Source: Winogradskyella ouciana (GTDB taxonomy: Bacteria > Bacteroidota > Bacteroidia > Flavobacteriales > Flavobacteriaceae). Taken from it: a stretch of DNA of 64,000 nt. The notes under the pieces are model-generated. The model did not search any database. It was not told the origin of the DNA and saw only the letters and a program-made list of their open reading frames with translations. Both the position numbers and the translations under genes were made by a program. This document shows, in pieces, positions 1-7,988 of this stretch (within the stretch, counting starts at the first letter, position 1; every line of letters starts with the position of its first letter). The stretch covers positions 395,656 to 459,655 of the forward strand of contig NZ_WJYA01000002.1 in assembly GCF_009709615.1 (NCBI RefSeq), written 5' to 3'.

Positions 1-1
1 T

Positions 2-520
2 AAGAAAGAAGTATTGGAAGTCACTTTTGAAGGTAAATCCATTGACGATATTCTTAATATGACGATTGATGATGCCATTGATTTCTTTAAAACCTACAAG
101 CAAGACAAAATTCATAAGAAACTACAGCCACTACAAGACGTAGGTTTAGGCTACGTTACTTTGGGTCAGTCCTCTTCTACCCTTTCTGGCGGTGAGGCAC
201 AACGTATAAAGCTGGCAACGTTCTTAGGTAAAGGTAGCAAAAGTGATAACGCCTTATTCATCTTTGACGAACCAACGACAGGCTTACATTTTCATGATAT
301 ACAGAAACTATTAAAATCTTTTCAAGCATTAATCGCAAAAGGACATTCTATAATTGTTATTGAGCACAATATCGATTTGATAAAATGTGCGGACTATATC
401 ATTGATTTAGGACCAGAGGGTGGAAAACAGGGAGGTCATCTAGTGGCTTTTGGTACTCCAGAAGAACTCGTAAAGAACGATAGTTCGATTACTGGGAGAT
501 ACTTAGTTGATAAGCTTTAA
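2..520 (+). CDS. uvrA: UvrA excinuclease subunit A, C-terminal end (partial)
   Basis: This is the last 172 codons of UvrA, the DNA-damage recognition ATPase of nucleotide excision repair; the frame is already open at base 2, so the gene begins upstream of the window. What is seen is the second ABC ATPase half: the ABC signature LSGGEAQRIKLA near visible residue 60, the Walker B segment IFDEPTTGLH near residue 90, and the switch histidine in VIEHN. The sequence ends in the usual short tail after the ATPase fold. UvrA is normally about 940 residues, so roughly 80 percent of the protein lies outside. No following gene is close enough to suggest an operon. The family assignment is secure because the signature and Walker B are in the spacing typical of UvrA rather than of transport ABC proteins. 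Confidence 0.95.
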   Translation, partial: KKEVLEVTFEGKSIDDILNMTIDDAIDFFKTYKQDKIHKKLQPLQDVGLGYVTLGQSSSTLSGGEAQRIKLATFLGKGSKSDNALFIFDEPTTGLHFHDIQKLLKSFQALIAKGHSIIVIEHNIDLIKCADYIIDLGPEGGKQGGHLVAFGTPEELVKNDSSITGRYLVDKL

Positions 521-624
521 CCTAGATATTAGTCTAAAATTAACCTAAAAGGATAAGGGATAAATTATTTCGTTTAATTTTCATTTTGTAAATTGTAAAC
601 AGCTATTAACCAATTTTTTACAAA

Positions 625-1317
625 ATGAAAACATTAACTTCTATTCTATTATTTTTTATAGTGTGCAACTTGTCTTTTGCGCAAACAGATTGTAAACCCT
701 ATGTCCCAACAGAACAAGGCACAAAATGGGAATTGACAAACTATAATGCCAAAGGAAAAATTACCGGAACGGTCAATTATGAATTGGTTGATAAAATTGT
801 TGATGGTAATGAAGTGACCTTTAAAATAAAAACAACAACTTTTGACAAAAAAGGAAAGCAAATTTTTGAGAGCGAATACGAAGCAAAATGCATTGATGGC
901 GTTTTTGATCTAGATATGGCCGTTAAAATGGATGGCAGTCAAATGTCGCAGTATGATGGTATGGATGTAGAAGTAGATGCTTCAAAATTTGAAATTCCTG
1001 AAATGGACGCTAGTCCAGGTACTGAACTAGAAGATGGCACTTTAAATGTAAGTATGGGGTCTTCTGGTGCTATCGGATTTAAAATGACAATAGAAATAAC
1101 TGACCGCAAAGTAGAAAAAAGAGAGACATTAACTACAGAAGCTGGTGAGTTTGATTGTATTGTTATATCACAAAACATCAGTACTAAAATGATTGTTAAA
1201 GTAAGAGCCTCTTCTAAAGAATGGTATTCAGAAGGTATTGGCTTAGTGCGCTCTGAGTCTTATAACAAAAAAGGCAAGTTAATGGGCTATAGTGTTTTGA
1301 CTAAAATGGAAAACTAG
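625..1317 (+). CDS. Exported protein of unknown function, possibly DUF3108/TapB-like
   Basis: A 230-residue protein with a clean signal peptide (MKTLTSILLFFIVCNLSFA, cleavage before QTDC). The mature part is rich in alternating polar and hydrophobic stretches with many K, G, T and E, as expected of a beta-sheet periplasmic or surface protein. It contains phrases such as TKWELTNYNAKGK and EWYSEGIGLVRSESYNKKGKL, which resemble the TapB/DUF3108 group of beta-barrel-like exported proteins seen in Bacteroidota. This family link is from memory and tentative. It stands alone on the plus strand and ends tail to tail with the DUF3667 gene; the stop codons overlap or touch at about 1314-1317. Function is unknown. 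Confidence 0.75.
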   Translation: MKTLTSILLFFIVCNLSFAQTDCKPYVPTEQGTKWELTNYNAKGKITGTVNYELVDKIVDGNEVTFKIKTTTFDKKGKQIFESEYEAKCIDGVFDLDMAVKMDGSQMSQYDGMDVEVDASKFEIPEMDASPGTELEDGTLNVSMGSSGAIGFKMTIEITDRKVEKRETLTTEAGEFDCIVISQNISTKMIVKVRASSKEWYSEGIGLVRSESYNKKGKLMGYSVLTKMEN

Positions 1318-2384
1318 TAGAACAGAAACGCAATTACACCAAGAATTCCAAAAGATAAAGGCAAAACAAATAATAAAAATAAAAAGCTCACCAAACCGCT
1401 TTTTATAAAACTTAGAAACCAGTTTTGTCCATAAAATTTAATTATTGCTAGAAGCAAATAAATAAATGTAGAAAATGCTACAAGCCAGTCTATCCAATCT
1501 GGTATAGGCCAAAAACGGTTAACGCCAAAAATAATACTGAATACTACAAACAAAAACGAGAAATAATAAAAGCTAAAGACTAAATGATGCGAATATCTTC
1601 CTTTGTTAAAAAAGAATAGTTTTAACAAAAAGGCAAAAATTGGCAACAAAAAGAACATAGCTAAAGGTATACTATCGATAAAGGTTTGATAGATTTGACC
1701 CAATCCCATCGTTCTGTAAAACTTTAATCCTTGCTCATAAAACTTTCTGGTTAAAAAACCATCATCTTCATCCATTCCCATGGCCTTATAAAGCTCTTCA
1801 TCTGTTGCGCCTTGTGCAATTAGAGAATCCAACTTTTGTTCATTAAAACTAAATGATGTCTCTATATCGTCTTTTGGAATCTTAATATTCGATATGGAGT
1901 CGAGTGCCTTTAAGCCCTCTTCATCTAAACCTATATTTACGCCATTTTCTTGATGGGGTTTAACAAATTCGTTTACGTTAATGGAGTCTTGAGGAATAAC
2001 ACTATCACGTTGTGCGAGTTTTTCAGATCTATTCTCTAAAACCCTTTGCATATTCTTATCTAATTCTTCCCTACCCTCACGTACATAAAAGTTAAAAATA
2101 AAGAAGAAGATAACAGCAACAAACAAATACATCTGAGCTGGATGCAAATACAACAACCGCTTACCCTTAATAAACTCCTTAGCCAAATAACCTGGCCTAA
2201 TCATTAATGGAATAAAGCTTTTTAAAAATCTTGCATCAAAGGAAAAGTAATTGCTGATTGTGTTATAGAAAAGCACACCAATAGTTAGCTCATCATTGGT
2301 TTTTTGTCCGCAATGAGGGCAAAATTGAAAACCTTCATCGTAAGGTTGCTCGCAATTTTGGCAAGTGGCTTGGTTAGTATCCAT
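1314..2384 (-). CDS. DUF3667-type membrane protein with N-terminal zinc ribbon
   Basis: A 356-residue protein. Residues 8-27 form a zinc ribbon with two CxxC knuckles (CQNC and CPHC). Next comes the segment FDARFLKSFIPLMIRPGYLAKEF, a hallmark of DUF3667, shown here only in part as FIPLMIRPGYLAKEF. A first hydrophobic helix (residues about 85-100) precedes a charged, probably extracytoplasmic region of about 120 residues. At least four more membrane helices lie between residues 230 and 356. The family is common in Flavobacteria and has no established biochemical role that I know of. The zinc ribbon suggests a cytoplasmic docking or sensing module (inference). It is monocistronic, converging with the 625 gene. 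Confidence 0.8.
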   Translation of the reverse strand: MDTNQATCQNCEQPYDEGFQFCPHCGQKTNDELTIGVLFYNTISNYFSFDARFLKSFIPLMIRPGYLAKEFIKGKRLLYLHPAQMYLFVAVIFFFIFNFYVREGREELDKNMQRVLENRSEKLAQRDSVIPQDSINVNEFVKPHQENGVNIGLDEEGLKALDSISNIKIPKDDIETSFSFNEQKLDSLIAQGATDEELYKAMGMDEDDGFLTRKFYEQGLKFYRTMGLGQIYQTFIDSIPLAMFFLLPIFAFLLKLFFFNKGRYSHHLVFSFYYFSFLFVVFSIIFGVNRFWPIPDWIDWLVAFSTFIYLLLAIIKFYGQNWFLSFIKSGLVSFLFLLFVLPLSFGILGVIAFLFY

Positions 2385-2523
2385 AATTGGTGGTTAGTCT
2401 GCTTTAAAAGTAGTAAAATTTATAATATGGTTAGCTATAATTTAGAAGACTTAGCATCAATTTTGTTACAAAGTTTGCCTTAAAATGTTTTGTAAGTGAC
2501 TGTGATTAAACGATTTGTAATCT

Positions 2524-2538
2524 TGGCACGCTAATTGG
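2524..2538 (+). promoter_or_regulatory. Sigma-54 type -24/-12 promoter upstream of the 2615 gene
   Basis: The sequence TGGCACG-CTAA-TTGG matches the RpoN consensus TGGCACG-N4-TTGC at 11 of 12 defined positions or close to it (final C is G). It lies 76 bp before the ATG at 2615. An upstream AAACG at 2508 has the same spacing as in the second copy at 4951, so the two promoters share about 28 bp. The call is by consensus only. Confidence 0.6.
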
Positions 2539-2614
2539 TTTTCTACAGACATATAGCGTAAGCCTAAAAGTTCTAAACGAGTTAGAGCTAGGCAAATCTA
2601 AAAACCTATAAAAT

Positions 2615-3298
2615 ATGAAAAGGCAAGTACTTTTTTTGGCAATGGTGTTATTAGGAATAACATCAGCCACAGCGACAACAGCAGGAGATGCTGTTTTAAA
2701 TGGGGAAGATTTTAAAAATGCACGCTATCGTTATGCACAACCTATTTTGTTTGTAGAACGTGGTGTAGAGTTTTTGATTTTTCCTGATGGAAGCTTCGAC
2801 TTTAATACGGAAGCATTTTCTACAGTCCCAGGCAATTACTTTTACAGACGTAATAGACGTGGCACAAATAGAACTTATGGAGCACCAGGCACAAGATACC
2901 ATAGAGGTGAAAGAGGTGTTTTGGTACAACACGATAGATTAGGACGTGTAAGACGTATTGGTAACGTATTTATCAATTACGACAGACAAGGCAGAATTAA
3001 ACGAGTTGGTTCTGTATATATGAGTTACAGAAGAGGCCAGCTAAAACAGGTTGGTGGCTTACAAATTCTTTATAATAGATATGGAGATGTGATTGGTACC
3101 CGAGGACAGGTAAACTTTAGCAACCAAGGTTGTGGCTTTTGTGGAGTTTCTGGCTGTACCCTAGATCACTTTGATAGTCACTCTTTCGATGATGATGATT
3201 GGGACGACGATTGGGATAACGATGACGACTATTATTATTACAGAAAGAATGGTAAAGTAAAGAAGCAGAAGAAAGCAAAATTCAAAGACTTTGATTGA
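2615..3298 (+). CDS. Exported repeat protein with acidic and basic tail (paralogue of the 5004 gene)
   Basis: A 227-residue exported protein with a signal peptide of about 20 residues (MKRQVLFLAMVLLGITSATA). Residues about 105-165 hold three or four imperfect repeats of the form [Y/H]DRxGRxxRIGxVxIxY, which resemble short beta-hairpin repeats. They are followed by a CGFCGVSGC motif near residue 170, with three cysteines. A Asp/Trp/Tyr-rich acidic stretch (residues about 190-210) comes next, and then a Lys-rich end (KVKKQKKAKFKDFD). The N-terminal part aligns by eye with the 5004 gene product (GVEFLIFPDGSFDF versus GIEFSVYRDGQFDF), so the two are paralogues. Both follow a near-identical sigma-54 type promoter. 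Function is unknown; the charged tail and cysteines could bind metal or polymer (inference). A terminator follows at 3336. Confidence 0.75.
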   Translation: MKRQVLFLAMVLLGITSATATTAGDAVLNGEDFKNARYRYAQPILFVERGVEFLIFPDGSFDFNTEAFSTVPGNYFYRRNRRGTNRTYGAPGTRYHRGERGVLVQHDRLGRVRRIGNVFINYDRQGRIKRVGSVYMSYRRGQLKQVGGLQILYNRYGDVIGTRGQVNFSNQGCGFCGVSGCTLDHFDSHSFDDDDWDDDWDNDDDYYYYRKNGKVKKQKKAKFKDFD

Positions 3299-3335
3299 TA
3301 TGTTAAACCATTAAATTGTATTTGATGGCTATAAT

Positions 3336-3377
3336 AACCCTGAATATATCCCCAAATAGTTCAGGGTTTATTTTTTT
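3336..3377. terminator. Convergent terminator hairpin
   Basis: A 9-bp stem, AACCCTGAA (3336-3344) with TTCAGGGTT (3360-3368), is followed by a T run. It terminates the 2615 gene; its right arm touches the stop codon of the HD gene on the other strand, so it may serve both. Confidence 0.75.
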
Positions 3378-3967
3378 GAAAAATTACCAGACTGATACAT
3401 GAGTTTTTCTAGGTTTTTATATTTCCTGAAAGATTTATAGTGCTTACAATAATTGGTGTGATAAGTATGATTATTAATAAAATCCACTTGAATATTATAC
3501 CATTCCTGTGGCGTTAGTTCTTTATTGAAATACTTAAGCTCTTTGTACAACAATTCACTAACCGAAAAAAAATGTTTAGTGCCTAGATATTCCAGATCGG
3601 CATCAGCTAAAATTTCTTCCAAATGGTTTTTTGGATCCTGAGGGATTTTAGTAGCCATAATCATTCCGCATACAGAATCGATGTCTTCTGTAGAAAAATG
3701 AAAACCTTTCAAATCCTTTGAAGCAATTTCACAACCAATCTCTTCATGATTTTCATGTGATTTAATAAACCCTATATCATGATACAAGGCGGCTATCTTT
3801 AACAGTAATAAATCTGATTTAGAAATATTCTCTTTTGAAGCTATGTAGATAACCTTCTCTAAAACATAGCGTGTATGTTCTACACTGTGATAAGTTAAAT
3901 AGCTTGGTAGATTTTTCTCTAAAAGCTCAAATACATGAGCTTGTATTTTCTTAAAGGGTACTTTCAT
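3368..3967 (-). CDS. HD-domain phosphohydrolase-like protein
   Basis: A 199-residue protein with the HD fold signature: H27 and H31 in YHSVEHT, then H63-D64 in ALYHDIGF, H71/H74 in SHENHEEIG and a later Asp pair in ADADLEYLG (about residue 122). These are the expected metal-binding residues of an HD hydrolase, so activity on a nucleotide or other phosphoester is likely but the substrate is unknown. The start is taken as the ATG at 3967, which overlaps the TGA of the upstream YitT gene (TGATG), pointing to translational coupling. A TTG three bases earlier is less likely. The gene pair forms a short leftward operon between the two sigma-54-type genes. Confidence 0.85.
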   Translation of the reverse strand: MKVPFKKIQAHVFELLEKNLPSYLTYHSVEHTRYVLEKVIYIASKENISKSDLLLLKIAALYHDIGFIKSHENHEEIGCEIASKDLKGFHFSTEDIDSVCGMIMATKIPQDPKNHLEEILADADLEYLGTKHFFSVSELLYKELKYFNKELTPQEWYNIQVDFINNHTYHTNYCKHYKSFRKYKNLEKLMYQSGNFSKK

Positions 3968-4857
3968 CAACGAGCACTTTTTCTACTTAGAATGCCGCCA
4001 CCAACTTCTCTAATATTTTGTACAAACATAAATGCTTTAGGGTCTTTTTCCGCAATGGCTTTTTTAATTTTATGCATTTCCAATCTTGTAACTACCGTTA
4101 CAATAATATCGCAATCTTCTTTTACTCCATAAGAACCAGGTAAATTTCCTCTTTCACCTTTGTAAACCGTAATTGCTTTATTGAAATCATTTACTATAAG
4201 CGATTTAACCATTTCAGAATTAGGAGATATAATATTTAATGAAATTAATTTCTCTATCCCATTTACGATATAATCTGAAACCTTTACCGCAGTAAAAAAG
4301 GTAATTATAGAATACATGGCTTTGTCCAGGCCTAAAAAGAAAGCAATGATTAAGAAAATAGTGGTGTTGATTGCGATAATTATCTCTGCAGTTGAAAAAC
4401 CCAATTGCTTATTTGTGTATTCAGCTATCACCTCCAATCCATCAATGACTCCTCCACTTCTAATTACAAAGCCTATACCTAATCCAACAAAAACACCACC
4501 AAAAGCAGCGACTAAAAAATGATCCTTTGTGATTGCCGGAACGGGAATTACATTAAGCGCTACACCTAAAAGAATTAGCGCCACTAAAGCATGTACAGCA
4601 AAGTTTTTACCAATTTTCCTATAGCCCATAAACACAAAAGGAATATTAAGTAGAAGCAATGGTATCCAAACATCGATATGATAAATTTCGTGCAAAAGAA
4701 TTGAAATACCCAAGAGACCACCATCTAAAAAGTGATTAGGAATCATAAATCCTTTTATAGCCACAGTAGCTGCTGTTATACCTATGAGCTTCAAAAACAA
4801 TGATTTTATACTAAATACCTTACGTAATTCAATGCTATTATCTTCTAAGTCGCTCAT
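3967..4857 (-). CDS. YitT family membrane protein (DUF161 plus DUF2179)
   Basis: A 296-residue protein. The N-terminal two thirds contain about five or six membrane helices (from residue 20 to about 190) with the YitT signature segments GFMIPNHFLDGGLLGIS and RSGGVIDGLE. The C-terminal 90 residues form the soluble DUF2179 domain (VTVVTRLEMHKIKKAI, FMFVQNIREVGGG), which has a ferredoxin-like or GlnB-like fold in known members. The transported or sensed ligand of the family is not settled. It overlaps the downstream HD gene by one base, suggesting the two products act together. The gene starts about 75 bp from the divergent sigma-54-type promoter region of the 5004 gene. Confidence 0.9.
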   Translation of the reverse strand: MSDLEDNSIELRKVFSIKSLFLKLIGITAATVAIKGFMIPNHFLDGGLLGISILLHEIYHIDVWIPLLLLNIPFVFMGYRKIGKNFAVHALVALILLGVALNVIPVPAITKDHFLVAAFGGVFVGLGIGFVIRSGGVIDGLEVIAEYTNKQLGFSTAEIIIAINTTIFLIIAFFLGLDKAMYSIITFFTAVKVSDYIVNGIEKLISLNIISPNSEMVKSLIVNDFNKAITVYKGERGNLPGSYGVKEDCDIIVTVVTRLEMHKIKKAIAEKDPKAFMFVQNIREVGGGILSRKSAR

Positions 4858-4950
4858 GGTAAGTTTATTTATAGATGGCTAAAGTATAAATTTTGAAGCA
4901 TTTACCTTTATTATTTGTTAAATATCAGTATATCAAACGGTTAAATATTT

Positions 4951-4965
4951 TGGCACGCTGTTTGT
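4951..4965 (+). promoter_or_regulatory. Sigma-54 type -24/-12 promoter upstream of the 5004 gene
   Basis: TGGCACG-CTGT-TTGT fits the RpoN consensus TGGCACG-N4-TTGC except for the last base. The start codon follows 39 bp downstream. AAACG at 4935 precedes it by 16 bp exactly as at the 2524 copy, and the ten bases TTGGCACGCT are identical in both. The call is by consensus only. Confidence 0.6.
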
Positions 4966-5003
4966 TTAATACTAGATGAATTTAATTTTAAAACCCTTTA
5001 ACT

Positions 5004-6302
5004 ATGAAACGGATTCTATTTTTATTTGCAAGTATAGTGGCTTTTGGCACTACTGCATTCGCAACTACAACTACAACCACCACAACAACATCTGAGGCTG
5101 ATGCTTCTATTAATAATTATGTGAGAGGTTATGGGAATTCTTTCATATTTACTGAAGGAGGTATTGAATTTTCAGTTTACAGAGATGGACAATTCGATTT
5201 TTATTTGCCTGATTATGGGCCAGACGTCAGTGTTGGCATAGATACGCCAGGTTTTACCTTGAGTTTTAACGCAGGTTATGACTATAACCCATATGTACAG
5301 TATGATAGATTTGGTGCAATCATTCAAATTGAAAACACACCAATCTTCTATGATTTCTACGGAAGGGTTAATCAAATCGGTAACATTTTTATCACTTATA
5401 ACGGATTTAACAGAATTAGTAGAATTGGTGGATTAAATGTTTATTACAGAAACAATACATATTGGAGATGTGATGGGTTCATCAACGTTTATAACAGAGC
5501 ATACGTTTGGAGACCTTGGCATAGATTTTACATTATTCCACCAGTAAATTACTGTGTTGTTAATGTGCGTCCATACAGACAATTTTACACACCTGTTAGA
5601 CATATCTATTACAGACCATATAGAAACAACGTGAGATATTACAATGTTAACAATGGAAGACGTGGCAACGCACAAGTAACTAGAAGAAACACTAGTGATA
5701 GATACGTACAGACTCCAAGAAATAGAAGAGAGCGTACTATACAGAGAACGGTTACCCGTAGAAACACGGAAATCACAAGAACTAGAACTACACGTCTTGC
5801 AGAAAACTCGTCAACTAGGACAACTAGAGCAACACGTGGCAACAGTACAAGAACAACTCGTGGTGACAATGCAAGGACTACAAGATCTATAAAACGATCT
5901 GATAAAGGCACTACCACACGTTCTAATACTAGAGTGACTAGACCGAGTAATAGTACAAGAACAAAAAGTAAAACGACTAGAACAGGTTCTAATGCCAGAG
6001 TTAACACTCCATCAAAAACAACACGTTCTAGTACTGTAAGAACAAAAAGAAATACTAATAATAATGTGACCAGAACACGTGGTTCTGTGTCTAAAAAAGT
6101 AGAGAGAAAAAAAAGTACTTCGGTAAGAAAACCGAAAACCAATAACTCTCGTACATATAGCAGAACGACAACGCAAAATAACAGACAGCGAAGTACAGTT
6201 CAAAATAAGAGAAAGTCATCTTCTGCATCGTCTAGATCTAAAACAAGTAGAAGAAGCAACCAAAGTTCTACCAGATCTAACTCAAGACGAAGCAGAGGAT
6301 AA
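5004..6302 (+). CDS. Exported protein with long Arg/Thr/Ser-rich tail
   Basis: A 432-residue protein that begins with a signal peptide (MKRILFLFASIVAFGTTAFA) and then nine consecutive threonines. Residues 40-210 are a Tyr/Phe/Asn-rich beta-type domain. It has the repeats YDRFGAIIQI, YDFYGRVNQIGNIFITY and NRISRIGGLNVYYRN, the same unit found in the 2615 gene. From about residue 215 to the end, the sequence is almost only Arg, Thr, Ser, Asn and Lys, with very few acidic or hydrophobic residues and no predicted fold. This gives a highly basic, disordered tail of about 215 residues. An exported polycation could bind nucleic acid, acidic polysaccharide or the cell surface (inference). Antisense open frames here are a result of the biased composition. 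Expression is probably from the sigma-54-type promoter at 4951. Confidence 0.75.
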   Translation: MKRILFLFASIVAFGTTAFATTTTTTTTTSEADASINNYVRGYGNSFIFTEGGIEFSVYRDGQFDFYLPDYGPDVSVGIDTPGFTLSFNAGYDYNPYVQYDRFGAIIQIENTPIFYDFYGRVNQIGNIFITYNGFNRISRIGGLNVYYRNNTYWRCDGFINVYNRAYVWRPWHRFYIIPPVNYCVVNVRPYRQFYTPVRHIYYRPYRNNVRYYNVNNGRRGNAQVTRRNTSDRYVQTPRNRRERTIQRTVTRRNTEITRTRTTRLAENSSTRTTRATRGNSTRTTRGDNARTTRSIKRSDKGTTTRSNTRVTRPSNSTRTKSKTTRTGSNARVNTPSKTTRSSTVRTKRNTNNNVTRTRGSVSKKVERKKSTSVRKPKTNNSRTYSRTTTQNNRQRSTVQNKRKSSSASSRSKTSRRSNQSSTRSNSRRSRG

Positions 6303-6335
6303 AAGATAAAAACATGATTTTTTTGGTTGGTTAGT

Positions 6336-6381
6336 AGAAGTCCCGTATGATGTATGCCTCAGAGCACCTTACGGGATTTCT
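6336..6381. terminator. Long-stem hairpin after the 5004 gene
   Basis: A 12-bp inverted repeat, AGAAGTCCCGTA with TACGGGATTTCT (one wobble), encloses a 22-base loop. No strong T run follows on the plus strand, so it could be an RNA-stabilising 3' hairpin or part of a tandem terminator with the next hairpin at 6389. Confidence 0.45.
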
Positions 6382-6388
6382 CGTTAGC

Positions 6389-6418
6389 ATTCCCACGAAA
6401 GTGGGAATCTTTTCTTTT
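6389..6418 (+). terminator. Rho-independent terminator made from a REP-like palindrome
   Basis: ATTCCCAC-GAAA-GTGGGAAT is a perfect 8-bp stem with a GAAA tetraloop, followed by CTTTTCTTTT. The same ATTCC...GGAATC palindrome family appears twice at 9277-9345. Confidence 0.6.
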
Positions 6419-6482
6419 ATAAGAAATCAAAAACTAGATTAAATAGATTGCCACGCTCATACTTCGCTCACAATGACAGTTA
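6389..6482. repeat. REP-like repeat remnant
   Basis: The palindrome at 6389-6408 is followed at 6441-6477 by AGATTG-CCACGC...TTCGCTCACAATGAC, which resembles the degenerate flank seen at 33213-33271 (GAGACTGC...CTCGCAGTGACG). These fragments look like members of a dispersed intergenic repeat family common in flavobacterial genomes. Copy number elsewhere cannot be seen here. Confidence 0.4.
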
Positions 6483-6485
6483 ATG

Positions 6486-7946
6486 TCACTTCAACCGCAA
6501 ATACTTCTTCATCTGCACATTAATATCATCTGAAACATCCAATTTATAAATCAAGATAAAATACAAAATACTAACCATAACCGACTTTAAACCAATGTTT
6601 ATTAGCGGATGAAACGGAAAGTCCCAAAAATACATGAGTCCAGAAAGTAAGATTAAAATAAAAACAATCTTTAAGGAGGACCATGAAAAAGGCTGAATAT
6701 TAAATTTAAGCTTCACAAATACAATTTTAACCGTATTATAAATTGCAACAGCCAAAAATGTTGCAAATGCCGAGCCGTCAATCCCGTAAATTGGGATAAA
6801 AATAAAATTCAAAATTATAGCGATTATTGCCAAAGCGACCCCAAAAAGTAACACCATTCTGTAATAATCACTATTAAATAAAATGGCATTATTATTCCCT
6901 AAACTATTGTCATACAATTTAGCCAGACTCACAATTAGGATTACGAAAAGTCCTCCTGTAAATTCTTCCGGCAGTATTTCATATAGCTGATTGATATTAA
7001 GAACAATCAATAGAAAAATAAAACCACTGATGACCAATAGACTCAAAGAGCTGCGCTTGTATAGATCTTCTAAGGCTGATTTGTTATTTTCATTGAGATA
7101 CTTCGCCGTTAAGGGCATCATTATTTGATGCATTGAGCGTTGCGGTACTGCAATTACGGTTGCGATAAAAATGGCTACACTATAGTAAGCTACTTGCTCA
7201 ATATCCTCTATCATCAAGCCAATCATAAATTTGTCGATATCTAAAATGAGCATGGCTACAGAACCAGCTATAATCATAAGTCCAGCATACTTTAATATAG
7301 CTGGTAACTTTTCGATTTTTTGAAATTTAAATTTTGGAAACCTAACGGAATAGGCATACAGTTTCATAATTAGCATTCGTAAGACATAAACTCCAACCAG
7401 TGCCAAAATAAATTGCTCAACACTTAACCAGCCTAGATACACCGCAAACAATAAAATCATAATGCAAACACGATGAAATATTTCCTTCATCACATTACCA
7501 AAAACGGTTTGCAATTGCACTTTAGACCATGCGAAGAATATTTCAAAATAAGCCATGGCAATTGCAATAATAAAGATGTGCCACACATAATCTTTAACTA
7601 TAGGATTTTCCCTAGACAGTAAAGTTCCTATGGCTTCATAAGAAAAACAACCTATAAGCACAGCCGGAATAATAAAGGCCAACGGCAAAAATAACATAAA
7701 GGTTAAAAAGCTATTGATGCTGTTTTTAGATTTAAAAGACGAATAGAATTTAATAATCGCGTTATGAACACCAAATGCCGTAAACGGCATCATAATGTTA
7801 GCAGCAGATAGCAAAAAGGCAACTAGCCCATAATATTGATCGGTTAAAAAGTTAGTGTAGAGGAACAAGGTATTAATGGCACCAACACCAAAACCTATAT
7901 AAGTGCTTATTGTATTTTTAAAGGATTGATTTAATACGATGCCCAT
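6486..7946 (-). CDS. Polysaccharide flippase-like membrane protein (Wzx/MurJ superfamily)
   Basis: A 486-residue integral membrane protein with about 12-14 hydrophobic helices spread over its length. The N-terminal helix contains NTISTYIGFGVGAINTLFLY. A charged loop at about residue 280-300 holds MHQIMMPLTAKYLNENNKSAL. This architecture and length fit the polysaccharide biosynthesis (Wzx-like) branch of the MOP exporter superfamily, which flips lipid-linked oligosaccharides across the inner membrane. The neighbours upstream are a glycosyltransferase and a YfhO protein, which supports a role in envelope glycan assembly. Which glycan is not evident. The C-terminus carries a short cytoplasmic basic tail. 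Expression probably comes with the upstream genes, 42 bp away. Confidence 0.85.
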   Translation of the reverse strand: MGIVLNQSFKNTISTYIGFGVGAINTLFLYTNFLTDQYYGLVAFLLSAANIMMPFTAFGVHNAIIKFYSSFKSKNSINSFLTFMLFLPLAFIIPAVLIGCFSYEAIGTLLSRENPIVKDYVWHIFIIAIAMAYFEIFFAWSKVQLQTVFGNVMKEIFHRVCIMILLFAVYLGWLSVEQFILALVGVYVLRMLIMKLYAYSVRFPKFKFQKIEKLPAILKYAGLMIIAGSVAMLILDIDKFMIGLMIEDIEQVAYYSVAIFIATVIAVPQRSMHQIMMPLTAKYLNENNKSALEDLYKRSSLSLLVISGFIFLLIVLNINQLYEILPEEFTGGLFVILIVSLAKLYDNSLGNNNAILFNSDYYRMVLLFGVALAIIAIILNFIFIPIYGIDGSAFATFLAVAIYNTVKIVFVKLKFNIQPFSWSSLKIVFILILLSGLMYFWDFPFHPLINIGLKSVMVSILYFILIYKLDVSDDINVQMKKYLRLK

Positions 7947-7988
7947 AGCATCACAATTTACAATTTAAAAACACCAAGTTCCAAAACT

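Noticed and set aside
5639..6142. Antisense frame in the 5004 gene (167 codons)
   Set aside because: It is a composition effect of the Arg/Thr/Ser-rich tail and is a run of Leu/Val, without a start signal or homology.
6336..6381. Possible riboswitch or regulatory RNA at the long-stem hairpin
   Set aside because: It follows a stop codon, next to a terminator hairpin, and matches no known riboswitch by eye. A simple 3' end structure explains it.
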